Source: an uncultured Bacteroidia bacterium (lineage in GTDB: Bacteria; Bacteroidota; Bacteroidia; Bacteroidales; CAJPTX01). Taken from it: 63,590 nucleotides of DNA. Shown in pieces: positions 15,911 through 25,123 of the stretch. The notes beneath the pieces are model-generated. The model had not been told where the DNA came from, did not search any database, and worked only from the letters and a program-made list of their open reading frames with translations. The position numbers were made by a program, and so were the translations under genes. Numbering within the stretch: the first letter of the stretch is position 1; each line of letters opens with the position of its first letter. The stretch lies in assembly GCA_947252645.1 (NCBI GenBank), contig CAMXWF010000017.1, positions 1 to 63,590 of the forward strand, read 5' to 3'.

Positions 15911-16603
15911 CTACCGTACACGAGCCCTCGGTGCGTCAAGTAGCGGATCGGGAAGCCCAGCCTCCGAAAAAGCCCTGGCGCGTAGAAGACAGCTGTCGCA
16001 GCGGCCACATGGAGTCTCTTCCCCAGCGTAGCAGCTCCAAGTGTGCCCAAAATCCACCCCAAGCCTACGCCCCAGCGCAATCTCCTCTGGTTTGCGCATA
16101 TGGAGGAATGGGGCAACAAGTGCCATGGGGCGCCCCGCAAGCGTCTTGCGCTCAGTGCCAAGATTCACGGCCGCCTCCATGGCCTTGAGGAACTCTGCCC
16201 TACAATCTACGTACCCCGAATAGTCAGCCTCGCTTACCCCCAAGTAAATGGCCTCGGCCCCTATGGCCTCGGCCATGGAGGCCGCCACCGCAATAAACAC
16301 CATGTTACGAGCTGGCACGTAGGTATTCGGTGCCTCCAGCCGAGCGAGATTGCCCGCCTCTATGGCCAGACCCTCATCGGTAAGCGATGAGCCTCCCCAC
16401 TGGGCCAACGATAGATCGACTACCCGATGCGTACTAGCTCCCGCCTGCGCAGCCTGCCAGCGCGCGCACTCCAGCTCACGGCTATGCCGCTGCCCGTATT
16501 GAAATGTGAGGGCATGGAGCTCATATCCAGCCTCCCTGGCCACAAAAAGAGCCACGCTGGAATCCAAGCCTCCCGACAGTAAAACTACCGCCCGCTTAGC
16601 CAT
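15911..16603 (-). CDS. queC: 7-cyano-7-deazaguanine synthase QueC
   Basis: 230 residues. The PP-loop ATP motif reads VVLLSGGLDSSVAL (about 6-19), and a zinc-binding cysteine cluster follows at the C-terminus (WSCYAGEETPCGRCDSC). It turns the QueE product into preQ0 with ATP and ammonia. Its start codon shares one base with the stop codon of fabI (TAATG), and queE follows, so queuosine genes are translated from the fabI message. queD is not seen in the window. Confidence 0.95.
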   Translation of the reverse strand: MAKRAVVLLSGGLDSSVALFVAREAGYELHALTFQYGQRHSRELECARWQAAQAGASTHRVVDLSLAQWGGSSLTDEGLAIEAGNLARLEAPNTYVPARNMVFIAVAASMAEAIGAEAIYLGVSEADYSGYVDCRAEFLKAMEAAVNLGTERKTLAGRPMALVAPFLHMRKPEEIALGRRLGVDFGHTWSCYAGEETPCGRCDSCLLRARAFSEAGLPDPLLDAPRARVR

Positions 16604-17454
16604 TAGAGGTCCTCCTCATCATCGGAGGTCGTGTCCTCCAAGCTCTTGGAGTAGACATCCATGGCCCGACGACTCATCCCCATGCTGCTGAAGCCCCCGT
16701 CGTGGAAGAGGTTCTGCATCGTCACCTTGCGGGTCAGGTCGCTGAAAAGCGTCACGCAGTAGTCGGCACACTCCTCGGCATCCGCATTCCCCAACGGCGA
16801 CATCCGGTCGGCAAAGTCCACTAACGCATTGAAGCCCTTCACCCCGCTGCCGGCCGTAGTGTTGGTGGGCGATTGCGACACAGTGTTGATCCTGACCTTT
16901 CTGTCGCGCCCGTAGATGTAGCCAAAGCTCCGCGCGATGGACTCTAGCAGGGCCTTGGCGTCCGACATATCGTTGTAGCCAAAGAGGGCCCGTTCGGCCG
17001 CAATGTACGTGAGGGCCACCACCGATCCCCACGGCTTGATGGCATCCTGCTTCCAGAGGGTCTGCAGCAGCTTGTGAAACGATATGGCCGAGATGTCTAG
17101 GGTCTTGTTCAGAAAATCGTAGTCCAGGTCATCGTAGGTCCGGCCGCGACGCACGTTCATCGACATCCCAATGGCATGCAGGCAGAAATCAAACTGCCCG
17201 TTGAAGTGTTCCTTGGTCTGCTCTACCAAGGCCTGCAGCTCCTCCACCTTCGTGGCATCTGCCGCTATTACTGGCGCATCGCACTCCTTGGCCAGCACGG
17301 CAATGTTACCCATGCGGATGGAGGACTCCGTATTGCTCAGCACGAGCTCCGCGCCCTCTTCGTGCGCACGCTGCGCCACATTCCACGCAATTGAACGGGA
17401 ATTGAGCGCCCCGAAAATCAGGCCTTTCTTGCCCTTCAGTAGGTTGTATCCCAT
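16603..17454 (-). CDS. fabI: enoyl-[acyl-carrier-protein] reductase FabI
   Basis: 283 residues from MGYNLLKGKKGLIFG. Short-chain-dehydrogenase fold with the NADH-binding start GLIFGALNSRSIAW, the conserved HAIGMS segment, and the active-site pair Tyr-(x)6-Lys in YNDMSDAKALLES. It reduces enoyl-ACP in the last step of each fatty-acid elongation cycle. The C-terminus is a longer acidic tail (TTSDDEEDL). recN ends 33 bases upstream. The start at 17487 was rejected because it adds 11 residues not expected in the family. Confidence 0.94.
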   Translation of the reverse strand: MGYNLLKGKKGLIFGALNSRSIAWNVAQRAHEEGAELVLSNTESSIRMGNIAVLAKECDAPVIAADATKVEELQALVEQTKEHFNGQFDFCLHAIGMSMNVRRGRTYDDLDYDFLNKTLDISAISFHKLLQTLWKQDAIKPWGSVVALTYIAAERALFGYNDMSDAKALLESIARSFGYIYGRDRKVRINTVSQSPTNTTAGSGVKGFNALVDFADRMSPLGNADAEECADYCVTLFSDLTRKVTMQNLFHDGGFSSMGMSRRAMDVYSKSLEDTTSDDEEDL

Positions 17455-17487
17455 AGTTAGTGACAGATATAATGGTTCTTCTATCAA

Positions 17488-19179
17488 TTACGCCTGCCCA
17501 TCCAGTCGGCCGCCCCGGTGGGCGCTCTTGAGTAGCTCCTGCGCGTTGGCCAAAGCGGCCGGCGTCACGCTTGCCCCGCTCAGCAGCTTGGCTATCTCCT
17601 CCACGCGTTCCGTGCTATCGAGACCTCGAATATGCGACAGTGTCTGCCCTGGGCCGTGCTCCTTATACACCAGCAGATGTTGGTCGGCGTACACAGCTAT
17701 CTGCGGCAAATGCGTGATATTGATGACCTGCATTTGCTGGGCCATTTCATGCAGCATGCCCCCCATGCGGCTCGCCACCTCGCCCGAAATCCCCGTGTCG
17801 ATCTCATCGAACACTATGGTCGGCAGGGCCCTACGCCGCGATACTATCATCTTCAGTGCCAGCATCACGCGCGACATCTCACCCCCTGAGGCTATGCGCG
17901 CCAAGGAGAGCATGGGTACGTTCGCATTCGCACTGAATAGGAACTCTATCTGATCCAGCCCATAGACTCCGGCCTCTTCTCGTGCCGTAAGCGACACGGT
18001 GAACTGCGCGTGGGGCATCCCCAGACTCCGCAGATACTCCAGCAATTTCTTGCATAGAGCTGGCACCGCCTGGGCCCTACGCTCGTGGAGCGCTTGGCCC
18101 GCTACCCCCAACGCCCGCTTGGCCGCTTGCTGCTCTTTCTCCAGCTGGGCCAGCGCGCCGCGCTCATCGGTGGCCAGCTCAAGTTGCTCCCGATAGCGAT
18201 CACGTAGCGCTATCAGTGACTTTTCATCCTCGCAGTGGTGCTTGCTGAGCAGGGTATAGAGTTGCGAGAGACGTGAATCCACCGCAGCTATGGACTCTGG
18301 CTCGGCATCCACGGTCTGCAACTTCTGCTCTAGCTCATTGCCCAAGTCCTCCAGGTCCAGCATGCTCGACTCCAGACGCTTGGCCAGCGCCCCCGTGGCT
18401 GGCACCTCGGAGGCCAGCCGCTCCAGTGCTTGCTGAGCTCCGCGAAGCTGCGAGAGCACATTGTACTCCGTCTCCCCCCGGATAGCAGTCAAACCCAACG
18501 TATAGGCCTCCGCCAGCTGGGCGGCATGGGCCAGCATACGCTGGCGCGCCTCTAGCTCCGCCTGTTCGCCCTCCCGGAGCGCAGCGCCCTCCAGCTCGCG
18601 GAATTGATGCTCTATGAATTCCCTATCGGCCTGCAGTTGCTCTTGCGCCTGCAACGTCGCACGGTAGCGCCTGTCGGTCGACTCCCAGGTGGCGTAGGCT
18701 GCTTGGTAAGCCGACAGCTCCGCCTCTGCACCCGCAAACACGTCCAGCACCTCCATCTGAAAAGGCGCATCCTGCAATAGCAGGTTGGCGTGCTGGGAGT
18801 GGATGTCGATCACTCGACTCGCAAAATCGCGCATCACGGTCAAGTTCACTGGCACGTCGTTGATAAAAGCCCGCGACTTCCCATTAGCAGTCAGCTGCCT
18901 ACGCACCAAGGCGTGCGGCGAATAATCCAAATCATTCCGCTCGAAAAACGACTCCAAGTGGTAGTGGGTGATGTCAAACTCCCCCTCCACCACGCAGCTA
19001 CTCTCCCCCTGCTGGATGACGCTCACATCGGCCCGCTGCCCCTGAATAAGCCCCAAGGCCCCCAGAATTATCGACTTGCCCGCCCCGGTCTCCCCCGTTA
19101 TCACCGTGAAGCCCGGAGCCAGCGCTAGATCCAGCGACTCTATCAGCGCGTAATGGCGTATGGTCAAGTGCGTTAGCAT
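17488..19179 (-). CDS. recN: DNA repair ATPase RecN
   Basis: 563 residues, the normal length. The N-terminal Walker A is GETGAGKSIILGALGLIQG (about 30-48). A long coiled coil spans roughly 155-380 (rich in Leu, Glu, Ala, Gln). The C-terminal half carries the ABC-type signature LARIASGGEMSRVMLALK and Walker B TIVFDEIDTGISG. RecN is an SMC-like protein that acts at double-strand breaks. It lies between the porD-like gene (upstream, 10 bases) and fabI; a recN-porD pairing is also known in Flavobacteria. Confidence 0.95.
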   Translation of the reverse strand: MLTHLTIRHYALIESLDLALAPGFTVITGETGAGKSIILGALGLIQGQRADVSVIQQGESSCVVEGEFDITHYHLESFFERNDLDYSPHALVRRQLTANGKSRAFINDVPVNLTVMRDFASRVIDIHSQHANLLLQDAPFQMEVLDVFAGAEAELSAYQAAYATWESTDRRYRATLQAQEQLQADREFIEHQFRELEGAALREGEQAELEARQRMLAHAAQLAEAYTLGLTAIRGETEYNVLSQLRGAQQALERLASEVPATGALAKRLESSMLDLEDLGNELEQKLQTVDAEPESIAAVDSRLSQLYTLLSKHHCEDEKSLIALRDRYREQLELATDERGALAQLEKEQQAAKRALGVAGQALHERRAQAVPALCKKLLEYLRSLGMPHAQFTVSLTAREEAGVYGLDQIEFLFSANANVPMLSLARIASGGEMSRVMLALKMIVSRRRALPTIVFDEIDTGISGEVASRMGGMLHEMAQQMQVINITHLPQIAVYADQHLLVYKEHGPGQTLSHIRGLDSTERVEEIAKLLSGASVTPAALANAQELLKSAHRGGRLDGQA

Positions 19180-19189
19180 ACCCTGTCCC

Positions 19190-20152
19190 CTACTGCTGAC
19201 TCTGCTTCTGGAGAATCGCCTGGTACTTGCTGCTATTCCCAGGGTCTATTTCCACAAGCGCATTCATGGCCCTAGCCCTCTCCGCGGAGGGCGACTCGGA
19301 AAACACCTGGCATAGCTCATCGCGCTTGCTCTCCAAAAACACCCGGATGGGCAGCATCTCCACATCGGGGCGCTGACGGTAGACGCGCTGCACGGCCAGG
19401 AGTGCCTGCAACGTGGAAGCTCGCCCGGCCGTCTGCTTATCCGACATCACGTCTAGGCCCAGCCGGTGGTAACGGTAGCTAGCCTCACGCACTGGACGAT
19501 ACTTGTCACTTGTGTAGTTCTCCGCTAGCCAGTAGCGGTTCTTGCGATGCCCCTCGTAGGCCTTCCAACCAGGCATCTCCGACTGCTGTGCATTCTGCAC
19601 TATTCGCTCTGCCTTGGCAAAAAAATCGCTACCTCCAAGATTGGAAAAACTATCGTAGTCAAAGCCCAAAATAATGTAGCTATAGTAGGCCAACAGCGAG
19701 GTCAGATTATCTGTGTAGTTCCCCTCGCTGAAGTGCAACGGCTGGCCCTCCATGTACTGAAATTGAACCTGCTCATCCACGAAGTTCAGCAGCGGCGATT
19801 GGTACGACGTGCCGTAGATTGGACGGCGCAGCTGAACCGACAGGGTCCCCTTAAACTCATTGCTCCCCACCTGCTCCGTGAGCGTGAAGAGCATCGTGCA
19901 CTCTATCCGCTCCTCGGGAGAAAACGTGTGCGACGTCCACTTGGTGTTGTTCACAAACTCATTCATGCTCCGCTGCATCGCCTGGAAAAGCTGCCGATTC
20001 GTCCCCTGCAGACGCTGCGAACTTATCTGCACGCTACAGTTGAGCTCCTGCGCATGCAGGCCGACACACGCTGAAGCCAGCCCCCACAGTAGCACCCCCA
20101 GCAACCGAAAACCACCTGCTCCACGGTGGCCGTACCCTCGAAAAACCAACAT
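19190..20152 (-). CDS. porD: DUF4835 family protein, PorD-like type IX secretion component
   Basis: 320 residues from MLVFRGYGHRG. A signal peptide (ending VGLHAQ, about 1-35) precedes the mature start ELNCSVQISSQRLQGTNRQ, which is the typical N-terminus of DUF4835, followed by FNEF-like FVNNTKWTSHTFSPEERIEC and LLAYYSYIILGFDYDSFSNLGG. In Flavobacteria this family is called PorD and is linked to T9SS, and the gene sits next to recN there too. The promoter at 20176-20183 lies downstream of the alternative start at 20215, which settles the start. The T9SS link is by family, not seen in sequence. Confidence 0.82.
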   Translation of the reverse strand: MLVFRGYGHRGAGGFRLLGVLLWGLASACVGLHAQELNCSVQISSQRLQGTNRQLFQAMQRSMNEFVNNTKWTSHTFSPEERIECTMLFTLTEQVGSNEFKGTLSVQLRRPIYGTSYQSPLLNFVDEQVQFQYMEGQPLHFSEGNYTDNLTSLLAYYSYIILGFDYDSFSNLGGSDFFAKAERIVQNAQQSEMPGWKAYEGHRKNRYWLAENYTSDKYRPVREASYRYHRLGLDVMSDKQTAGRASTLQALLAVQRVYRQRPDVEMLPIRVFLESKRDELCQVFSESPSAERARAMNALVEIDPGNSSKYQAILQKQSQQ

Positions 20153-20175
20153 GAATGCGCTTACTACACTCCCTG

Positions 20176-20183
20176 CAAAGGTA
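20176..20183 (-). promoter_or_regulatory. -7 promoter box (TACCTTTG) for porD-recN-fabI-queC-queE
   Basis: Exact TAnnTTTG match 24 bases before the porD-like start. The close gene spacing downstream suggests one long message. Confidence 0.6.
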
Positions 20184-20219
20184 GCCAATCTCCCAACATT
20201 CAGAAGATAGCACACAAAA

Positions 20220-20249
20220 TGGGGGCGGTGCCGTATGGCATCGCCCCCA
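20220..20249 (-). terminator. intrinsic terminator of the repeat lipoprotein gene
   Basis: A 13-bp stem (TGGGGGCGATGCC against GGCACCGCCCCCA in the minus direction, one G-T pair, four-base loop) is followed by TTTTG. It lies 23 bases after the stop codon. Confidence 0.75.
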
Positions 20250-20271
20250 AGTATATGCCAGGCGTAAAGAG

Positions 20272-22023
20272 CTATTTCTCCACCACCTCGATCTTCACCT
20301 CAGTCTCAGCGCCCGTGACTTTGTAGCTGAAATTGCCCTCTGAATCTGCTGTCAAGGGGGCTCCGCCGTTCACCTTCACCTCGATCGTCTTGCCCGCCGC
20401 GGGCTTCACCACGATCACATCGTCCTTGACCACCTTGGCCTCGGGCTTCAGCTCGGATCCATCCTTCTTGACCACCGTGAACAGCGCGGCATTCTCCGTG
20501 TATTTCACCACGATCGCCGTATCCTTCACCTCGATCTTCAGCTCCTTCTCATCACCCTTGACGGTGTAGGCGAACTCGTTGCTCTTCGCTGCCACGTCCG
20601 TCCCGTTCACCTTCACCTTGATCGTCTTGCCCGGCTCGGGCTTCACCACGATCACATCGCCCTTGACCACCTTGGCATCGGGCGCTAGCGCAGTGCCGTC
20701 CTTCTTGGTCACCGTGAACAGCGCGTCATCCTTCGTGTATTTCACGGGAATCAGCCTCTTCACCTCGATCGTGAGACTCCTGTCCTTCTCTTTGCCAGTC
20801 ACCACGTACTTCGCCACACCCTTGCTGTCGAAGTTGAGCACTGTGCCGTTGGCTTCTGCTTTAACTTCCTTAGCAACCACATAGATGGTATCATCGCGCT
20901 TCACTGTCATGCCTTCTACGGCCTTCAGCGTAACCGCAACAGGTTTGTTCTTGACATGCCTTGGGCGGTGCACGGAGGCCTGTACCGCCACTCCCTCGAA
21001 CTTCAGCGTAATCGCCTTGTCGAGCTTTATGGTCTGCTCGCCCGCCGCGGTAATCACCAGCTCATCGGCAAAGGGACCATAATCTGCCGCAAGCACCTCT
21101 ACCTCCAGCGTATCGTTCTGGGGGCATGCGTACTTGTACGGTGCCTCCACATTCTCCCCATTGAGCTTCAGCGAGTTGATGTAGACAAGTTTTGCATCGT
21201 CAAAATCTGCAAACTTGAATTCCACCTCTAGCTCCTTGATGAGCTCTATCTTCACTTCACCAGCCGCTGCGGGGAACTTTACCGCTTCGTTGAAATCCAC
21301 GTAGCCCTTGGCGGTAACCGTTACCTGGTGAGTTGTCTCCACCCCGGCCTTCACGCTAAAGGGCGATGTCACCTCCGTCCCGTCAAACGTCACCTTCGTG
21401 GTAGCCACATCGCCTCCATTGTATTTATCCACGAACTTGAGCGTGAAGCTCTCAATCTTGGCGGTCTTGACTTCCAATTTCACATTGCCTTTTACCTCAA
21501 CGATGTACTTGCCCTCGGCATTGGGTGCTACTGCCTTACCGTTGGCATTTACCGACGCGATCGCCTGCCCTGCGGCCGGCTCAATCGTGAGCTTCTGCAG
21601 ACGCTCCACGCTCGCGCCAGAGGACACCACGGTTTCTCCATTCTTCACCGTGAACTCTCCCGCATCGAAGGTCACGACCCCAGGAGTGTCCAGCTTGAAA
21701 CTGGCGCTGATCTTGACCGGTGCCCCCGGCATGACGAACTGGTACGTATTGGCCTCCTTCATCGTGGTCGACACCGCGCCGCTTGCCGATGTCACCTTAA
21801 CCTGATCGACCACATAGCATTCACCGGGCTTCACGGAGAACGTCACCTCGTAGCCCTCTGCGGCCTTCTCCAGACTACCCCGGATTGCAATCTCGCCGTG
21901 GTCTGGCGCTACCACCTCAATGGCGTGCGTGTTGTCCTTCGGAACTGGGCGTTCCTTCTCGCAGGAAAACAGCAGGGGCACCAACGCCGCCAGCATCAAA
22001 AACGCGCTGAATAATCGTTTCAT
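20272..22023 (-). CDS. lipoprotein built of tandem beta repeats
   Basis: 583 residues. A lipoprotein signal (MKRLFSAFLML...LLFSC, lipidated Cys about 21) is followed by bacterial-repeat-like modules. The first resembles the InlB/Bacterial_repeat type (HAIEVVAPDHGEIAIRG, GYEVTFSVKPG). The last two are a near-identical tandem pair of about 79 residues, each with ALFTVxKKDG, KVVKxDVIVVKP and GKTIxVKVNG. At DNA level the pair is 237 bases apart. It is probably a surface or periplasmic beta-sandwich rod that may bind or space other proteins. No catalytic motif is visible and no function is assigned. Confidence 0.75.
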   Translation of the reverse strand: MKRLFSAFLMLAALVPLLFSCEKERPVPKDNTHAIEVVAPDHGEIAIRGSLEKAAEGYEVTFSVKPGECYVVDQVKVTSASGAVSTTMKEANTYQFVMPGAPVKISASFKLDTPGVVTFDAGEFTVKNGETVVSSGASVERLQKLTIEPAAGQAIASVNANGKAVAPNAEGKYIVEVKGNVKLEVKTAKIESFTLKFVDKYNGGDVATTKVTFDGTEVTSPFSVKAGVETTHQVTVTAKGYVDFNEAVKFPAAAGEVKIELIKELEVEFKFADFDDAKLVYINSLKLNGENVEAPYKYACPQNDTLEVEVLAADYGPFADELVITAAGEQTIKLDKAITLKFEGVAVQASVHRPRHVKNKPVAVTLKAVEGMTVKRDDTIYVVAKEVKAEANGTVLNFDSKGVAKYVVTGKEKDRSLTIEVKRLIPVKYTKDDALFTVTKKDGTALAPDAKVVKGDVIVVKPEPGKTIKVKVNGTDVAAKSNEFAYTVKGDEKELKIEVKDTAIVVKYTENAALFTVVKKDGSELKPEAKVVKDDVIVVKPAAGKTIEVKVNGGAPLTADSEGNFSYKVTGAETEVKIEVVEK

Positions 22024-22108
22024 CTTATAGAGTGTTTTATTTATTCATGACTCTCAACCGCAGCTGCCACGCTTCTAGCGTGGCGTGGCTACTCCTCATC
22101 GCTTTGCG

Positions 22109-22116
22109 CAAATGTA
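22109..22116 (-). promoter_or_regulatory. -7 promoter box (TACATTTG) of the repeat lipoprotein gene
   Basis: Exact TAnnTTTG match 86 bases before the start codon, in the gap between the lipoprotein and AsmA genes. Confidence 0.55.
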
Positions 22117-22127
22117 GCGATTATTTC

Positions 22128-24773
22128 TCAATCCTTCCACACCACCGGGGGCGGGTCCTTCGGCTTGGGTTTTGCGGGAGCCGTGGGCGCGCCCACGCGC
22201 GGGGCGGTGGACGGGGTGCTGACGCTGTCGGGCTTCCAGATCACCGTTGGGGCGGGCCTGGGCGTTTCGGGCGACAGGGGCGAGCCGGCGCCCGCTCTCG
22301 CCGGTGCCAGCTGTTGACCAATGGCTGCCTCCAGGGAGTCGCGCTCGGCTGCAATCCGGCTCTGCAAGGCCTGACGATAGGCCTGCTTGTCAAACAGCAC
22401 GTAGGCACTCGTGGCATCCCCCTCGATCATCAGGTAGAGCCCCACGGGTGAGTCGGCGGCAAACCCCTCCACGGAGTTCTCATCGAGGTTGCGCCTGCGA
22501 CTGCGCAGTCGGTTGAATAGCACCTGGGAGAGCGAGAGCTGCACATGGTAGGCGTAGCGCCCAGAGAACCGGTGCTCACCTGAAAGCCAGAGCGAAAGGG
22601 CCGAAGAGCCAATGAACATCTGGGGCACCATCAGCCGACCCTGCGAAATGTAGAAATCGTTCCGTAGGGTCTGAAAACGTAGGTGCATCAGATCCTCTAG
22701 CGCAATGAACTTCCCAAGCGAGGCCAGCGCGCCCACGTTGTGCAGTGCCCCATCCTGCACGCTGATGCTCGCCTTGCCCCTGAGCGCCTGTAGCGAGAGG
22801 CTATCGGACCCCAGAGGCAGTGAGAACCGCAACGACCCAGTAAGCTGACCCTCGATGTTCTCGGCCTGGATGGCCTTCTGCCCAAAATTCCCAAAACTCC
22901 GGAAAAGTCGTGACAAACTCATGGCACTCGGGTAGAACTCCCCCTGGAGCAGCTCGCTGGAGTCGCCCTGCGGCAATAGGCTCAGGTACCCCGTCAGATG
23001 CCCCCCGCAGAAGGCGGCCTCGTTGAGCCAGAGGTGCTGCCCGCGGGGGGTCAACGCAAAGCGCGCCCGCAGCGAATCGATCGGCTCGCCGCGCCAGCGA
23101 CCGCACGACAACGTCAGCTCCCCAGTCAGCTCTCCAAAGCGTTGCCAAGCCGCGGCCGACCCGTGCGCCGATGTGTCATCGCTGGCCCCACGAGGAGGCC
23201 GATACAGCACCGGCAACTGCTGGGGAAGCTGGGCATCGCGCAGGGTCAGGTTCACCGTCCAACGCGGCTCGCCCCCCCCCAGCAGAAAGGAAAGAAAATC
23301 CTTGGCATGCACCGACACCGAGAACTCCGCATCCTGACATAGCCCCGTGATAGACCCCTTGGTGATATCGCGGTCGATAAGCGTAAAGGCCCCGCTAACC
23401 CGGCGGAAAGCCAAACTATCGCCCAGCTGTAAGGCCAAGTCGTCCACACTCCCCTCCACTCGGAATTTGGGCGCCTGCACATTACGCCAGTTCAAACTAT
23501 CAAAGCTCGGAAAACTGGCCAGCCCCTCCCCCTCAAGGGTCAGAGACCCGAAGCTCGGGCGGTAGTGCGACCAGCGAGTCAGCCAGTCGCCGGCGTCCCG
23601 CAGCTGGAGCTTGCTGGTGAGGTAGATAGAGGGCCGGCGGAAATTGGAGATGTTGGCCTTTAGCTGGAGGTCTACATTGGCCCCTTTGAGCACACACTCC
23701 GTGATGGCCATAGAGGCACTGGTCGGCGTGCCCTGCGCCCCATCGCTATAGAGCGCCGAAAAGGCCTTGAGGCGGAAGGGCCGATCCCGATAGCTACAGG
23801 CAATGTCTTGCCCGTCTACCCGGATGGTCAACGCCAGGTGCTCCTTGGACGATAGCCCGCCGGCAACCTCAATGCTCGCGCCCAGACCGCCCGCCATGGT
23901 GAACTCTGGGGGCAAATGCCAATGGAATTGCGACGCAAAGGCTAGGAGCCCCCGCAGGTCCAAGTTGCGGGCCTTGGCCTTTAGTCTTACGTAGTTCTTA
24001 GCATTCTCATACTCACCCGCCACGGTCAGCTGCGTGCGGTCGATGGTCAGGGCTATCTCCCGGCTACGTAGGCCAACGGCATCCCGCACCAGATTACCCC
24101 GGAGCGAAAAGTGCTCACGTTGCACATAGGTAAGCCGACCCTGTGCGAGCCTGTGCATTAGCCCCTCCCCGCGAAGCTGCACGTGCAGGGCGCCACGCTG
24201 CCACGCCAGCGATGCCCGCAGCTGCGCCATGAGCGCATGGAGCGTTAGCGCACGCTTGCGGCTCTCGTAGCTCACCGACATTTGCTCCAGGAGGAGGCGA
24301 TCCACCTCAAGCTCAAACGCACCTCCGGCCCCTTGGGACGCCGGGCGCCGGGCCAGCAGGTCGTAGTTCACCTGCCCATCGGCGGCCTCTCGCAAGTTGA
24401 GGTAGCCTTGCTCTACGATAAGGGCACGCACGGCATAGCGGCCACGCAGAAGGGCCAAGGGCTCAAACTCCACGAAGAGGCTATGGGCCGCAAGCAGCGT
24501 GTCCGACGCACCAAACGTCTCCGGGTGCGCACCCCTGACCACCACGTTGCGCAGATGGAGGGTGGCCTGGGGAAAACGGTCAAAAAAACTGAAAGTCACT
24601 CCCCCCGTAGAAACAGGGGTCTGTAGGTAGGTGTTGAAGTGCTTGATACTCTCCGCCACCACCACCCCGCCCAAACGGTGCTCCAAAAGCAAAAGCACCC
24701 CACAGAGGAGAAGCACCAGCACCACCACCACGGAGATGCCCCATAGCACCAATCGTCGCACTACGCGTCCCAC
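22128..24773 (-). CDS. AsmA family protein
   Basis: 881 residues. One N-terminal membrane helix (about 8-32) is followed by the AsmA N-terminal domain (FNTYLQTPVSTGGVTFSFFD, then FPQATLHLRNVVVRG) and a long beta-rich middle. The AsmA-like C-terminal region is near 640-790 (LQALRGKASISVQDGALHNV, LEDLMHLRFQTLRNDFYI). The tail is proline/alanine-rich (about 835-881). AsmA-like proteins are anchored in the inner membrane and span the periplasm; the family is tied to lipid transport and outer-membrane assembly. It is transcribed alone from its own promoter. Confidence 0.87.
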   Translation of the reverse strand: MGRVVRRLVLWGISVVVVLVLLLCGVLLLLEHRLGGVVVAESIKHFNTYLQTPVSTGGVTFSFFDRFPQATLHLRNVVVRGAHPETFGASDTLLAAHSLFVEFEPLALLRGRYAVRALIVEQGYLNLREAADGQVNYDLLARRPASQGAGGAFELEVDRLLLEQMSVSYESRKRALTLHALMAQLRASLAWQRGALHVQLRGEGLMHRLAQGRLTYVQREHFSLRGNLVRDAVGLRSREIALTIDRTQLTVAGEYENAKNYVRLKAKARNLDLRGLLAFASQFHWHLPPEFTMAGGLGASIEVAGGLSSKEHLALTIRVDGQDIACSYRDRPFRLKAFSALYSDGAQGTPTSASMAITECVLKGANVDLQLKANISNFRRPSIYLTSKLQLRDAGDWLTRWSHYRPSFGSLTLEGEGLASFPSFDSLNWRNVQAPKFRVEGSVDDLALQLGDSLAFRRVSGAFTLIDRDITKGSITGLCQDAEFSVSVHAKDFLSFLLGGGEPRWTVNLTLRDAQLPQQLPVLYRPPRGASDDTSAHGSAAAWQRFGELTGELTLSCGRWRGEPIDSLRARFALTPRGQHLWLNEAAFCGGHLTGYLSLLPQGDSSELLQGEFYPSAMSLSRLFRSFGNFGQKAIQAENIEGQLTGSLRFSLPLGSDSLSLQALRGKASISVQDGALHNVGALASLGKFIALEDLMHLRFQTLRNDFYISQGRLMVPQMFIGSSALSLWLSGEHRFSGRYAYHVQLSLSQVLFNRLRSRRRNLDENSVEGFAADSPVGLYLMIEGDATSAYVLFDKQAYRQALQSRIAAERDSLEAAIGQQLAPARAGAGSPLSPETPRPAPTVIWKPDSVSTPSTAPRVGAPTAPAKPKPKDPPPVVWKD

Positions 24774-24814
24774 AGATAATCACCCCCAACGTCGCAGGCC
24801 CCTGCCCACACGCA

Positions 24815-24822
24815 CAAAGGTA
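24815..24822 (-). promoter_or_regulatory. -7 promoter box (TACCTTTG) of the AsmA gene
   Basis: Exact TAnnTTTG match 42 bases before the start codon at 24773. Confidence 0.6.
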
Positions 24823-25088
24823 GCACATTGCAGGGGGTTTCACAGGGATGCAAACAGCGCACCGACCACCCCTTTGCTAAATAGCCCCCGCGCCCTAGCA
24901 GCCCCACACGCAGGGCGAAGCACTGGCTCTAGCCCCCGAGGGGAACGGCCTTCGCCTAGTCCCATGGCCGCAGCGCGGGCAGCGTAGCTAGATGGAGCGA
25001 GCCACCCACGCACGGCGAGATAACCTCAAGGCCGCATCAAGGCGTAAGATTTGCGCACCGCCCCGCAGCAAAGCGATGGAAAAACCGC

Positions 25089-25096
25089 TAACTTTG
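25089..25096 (+). promoter_or_regulatory. -7 promoter box (TAACTTTG) of guaB
   Basis: Exact TAnnTTTG match 28 bases before the guaB start. No -33 TTG at the right spacing. Confidence 0.55.
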
Positions 25097-25123
25097 CACC
25101 AATAATCAAACGCCAACGCAGCC

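Larger units (their letters stand above)
24774..25123. other. 350-bp divergent promoter region between the AsmA gene and guaB
   Basis: It holds one minus-strand -7 box (24815-24822) and one plus-strand -7 box (25089-25096). The ~260 bases between are GC-rich and carry no supported gene. Confidence 0.6.
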
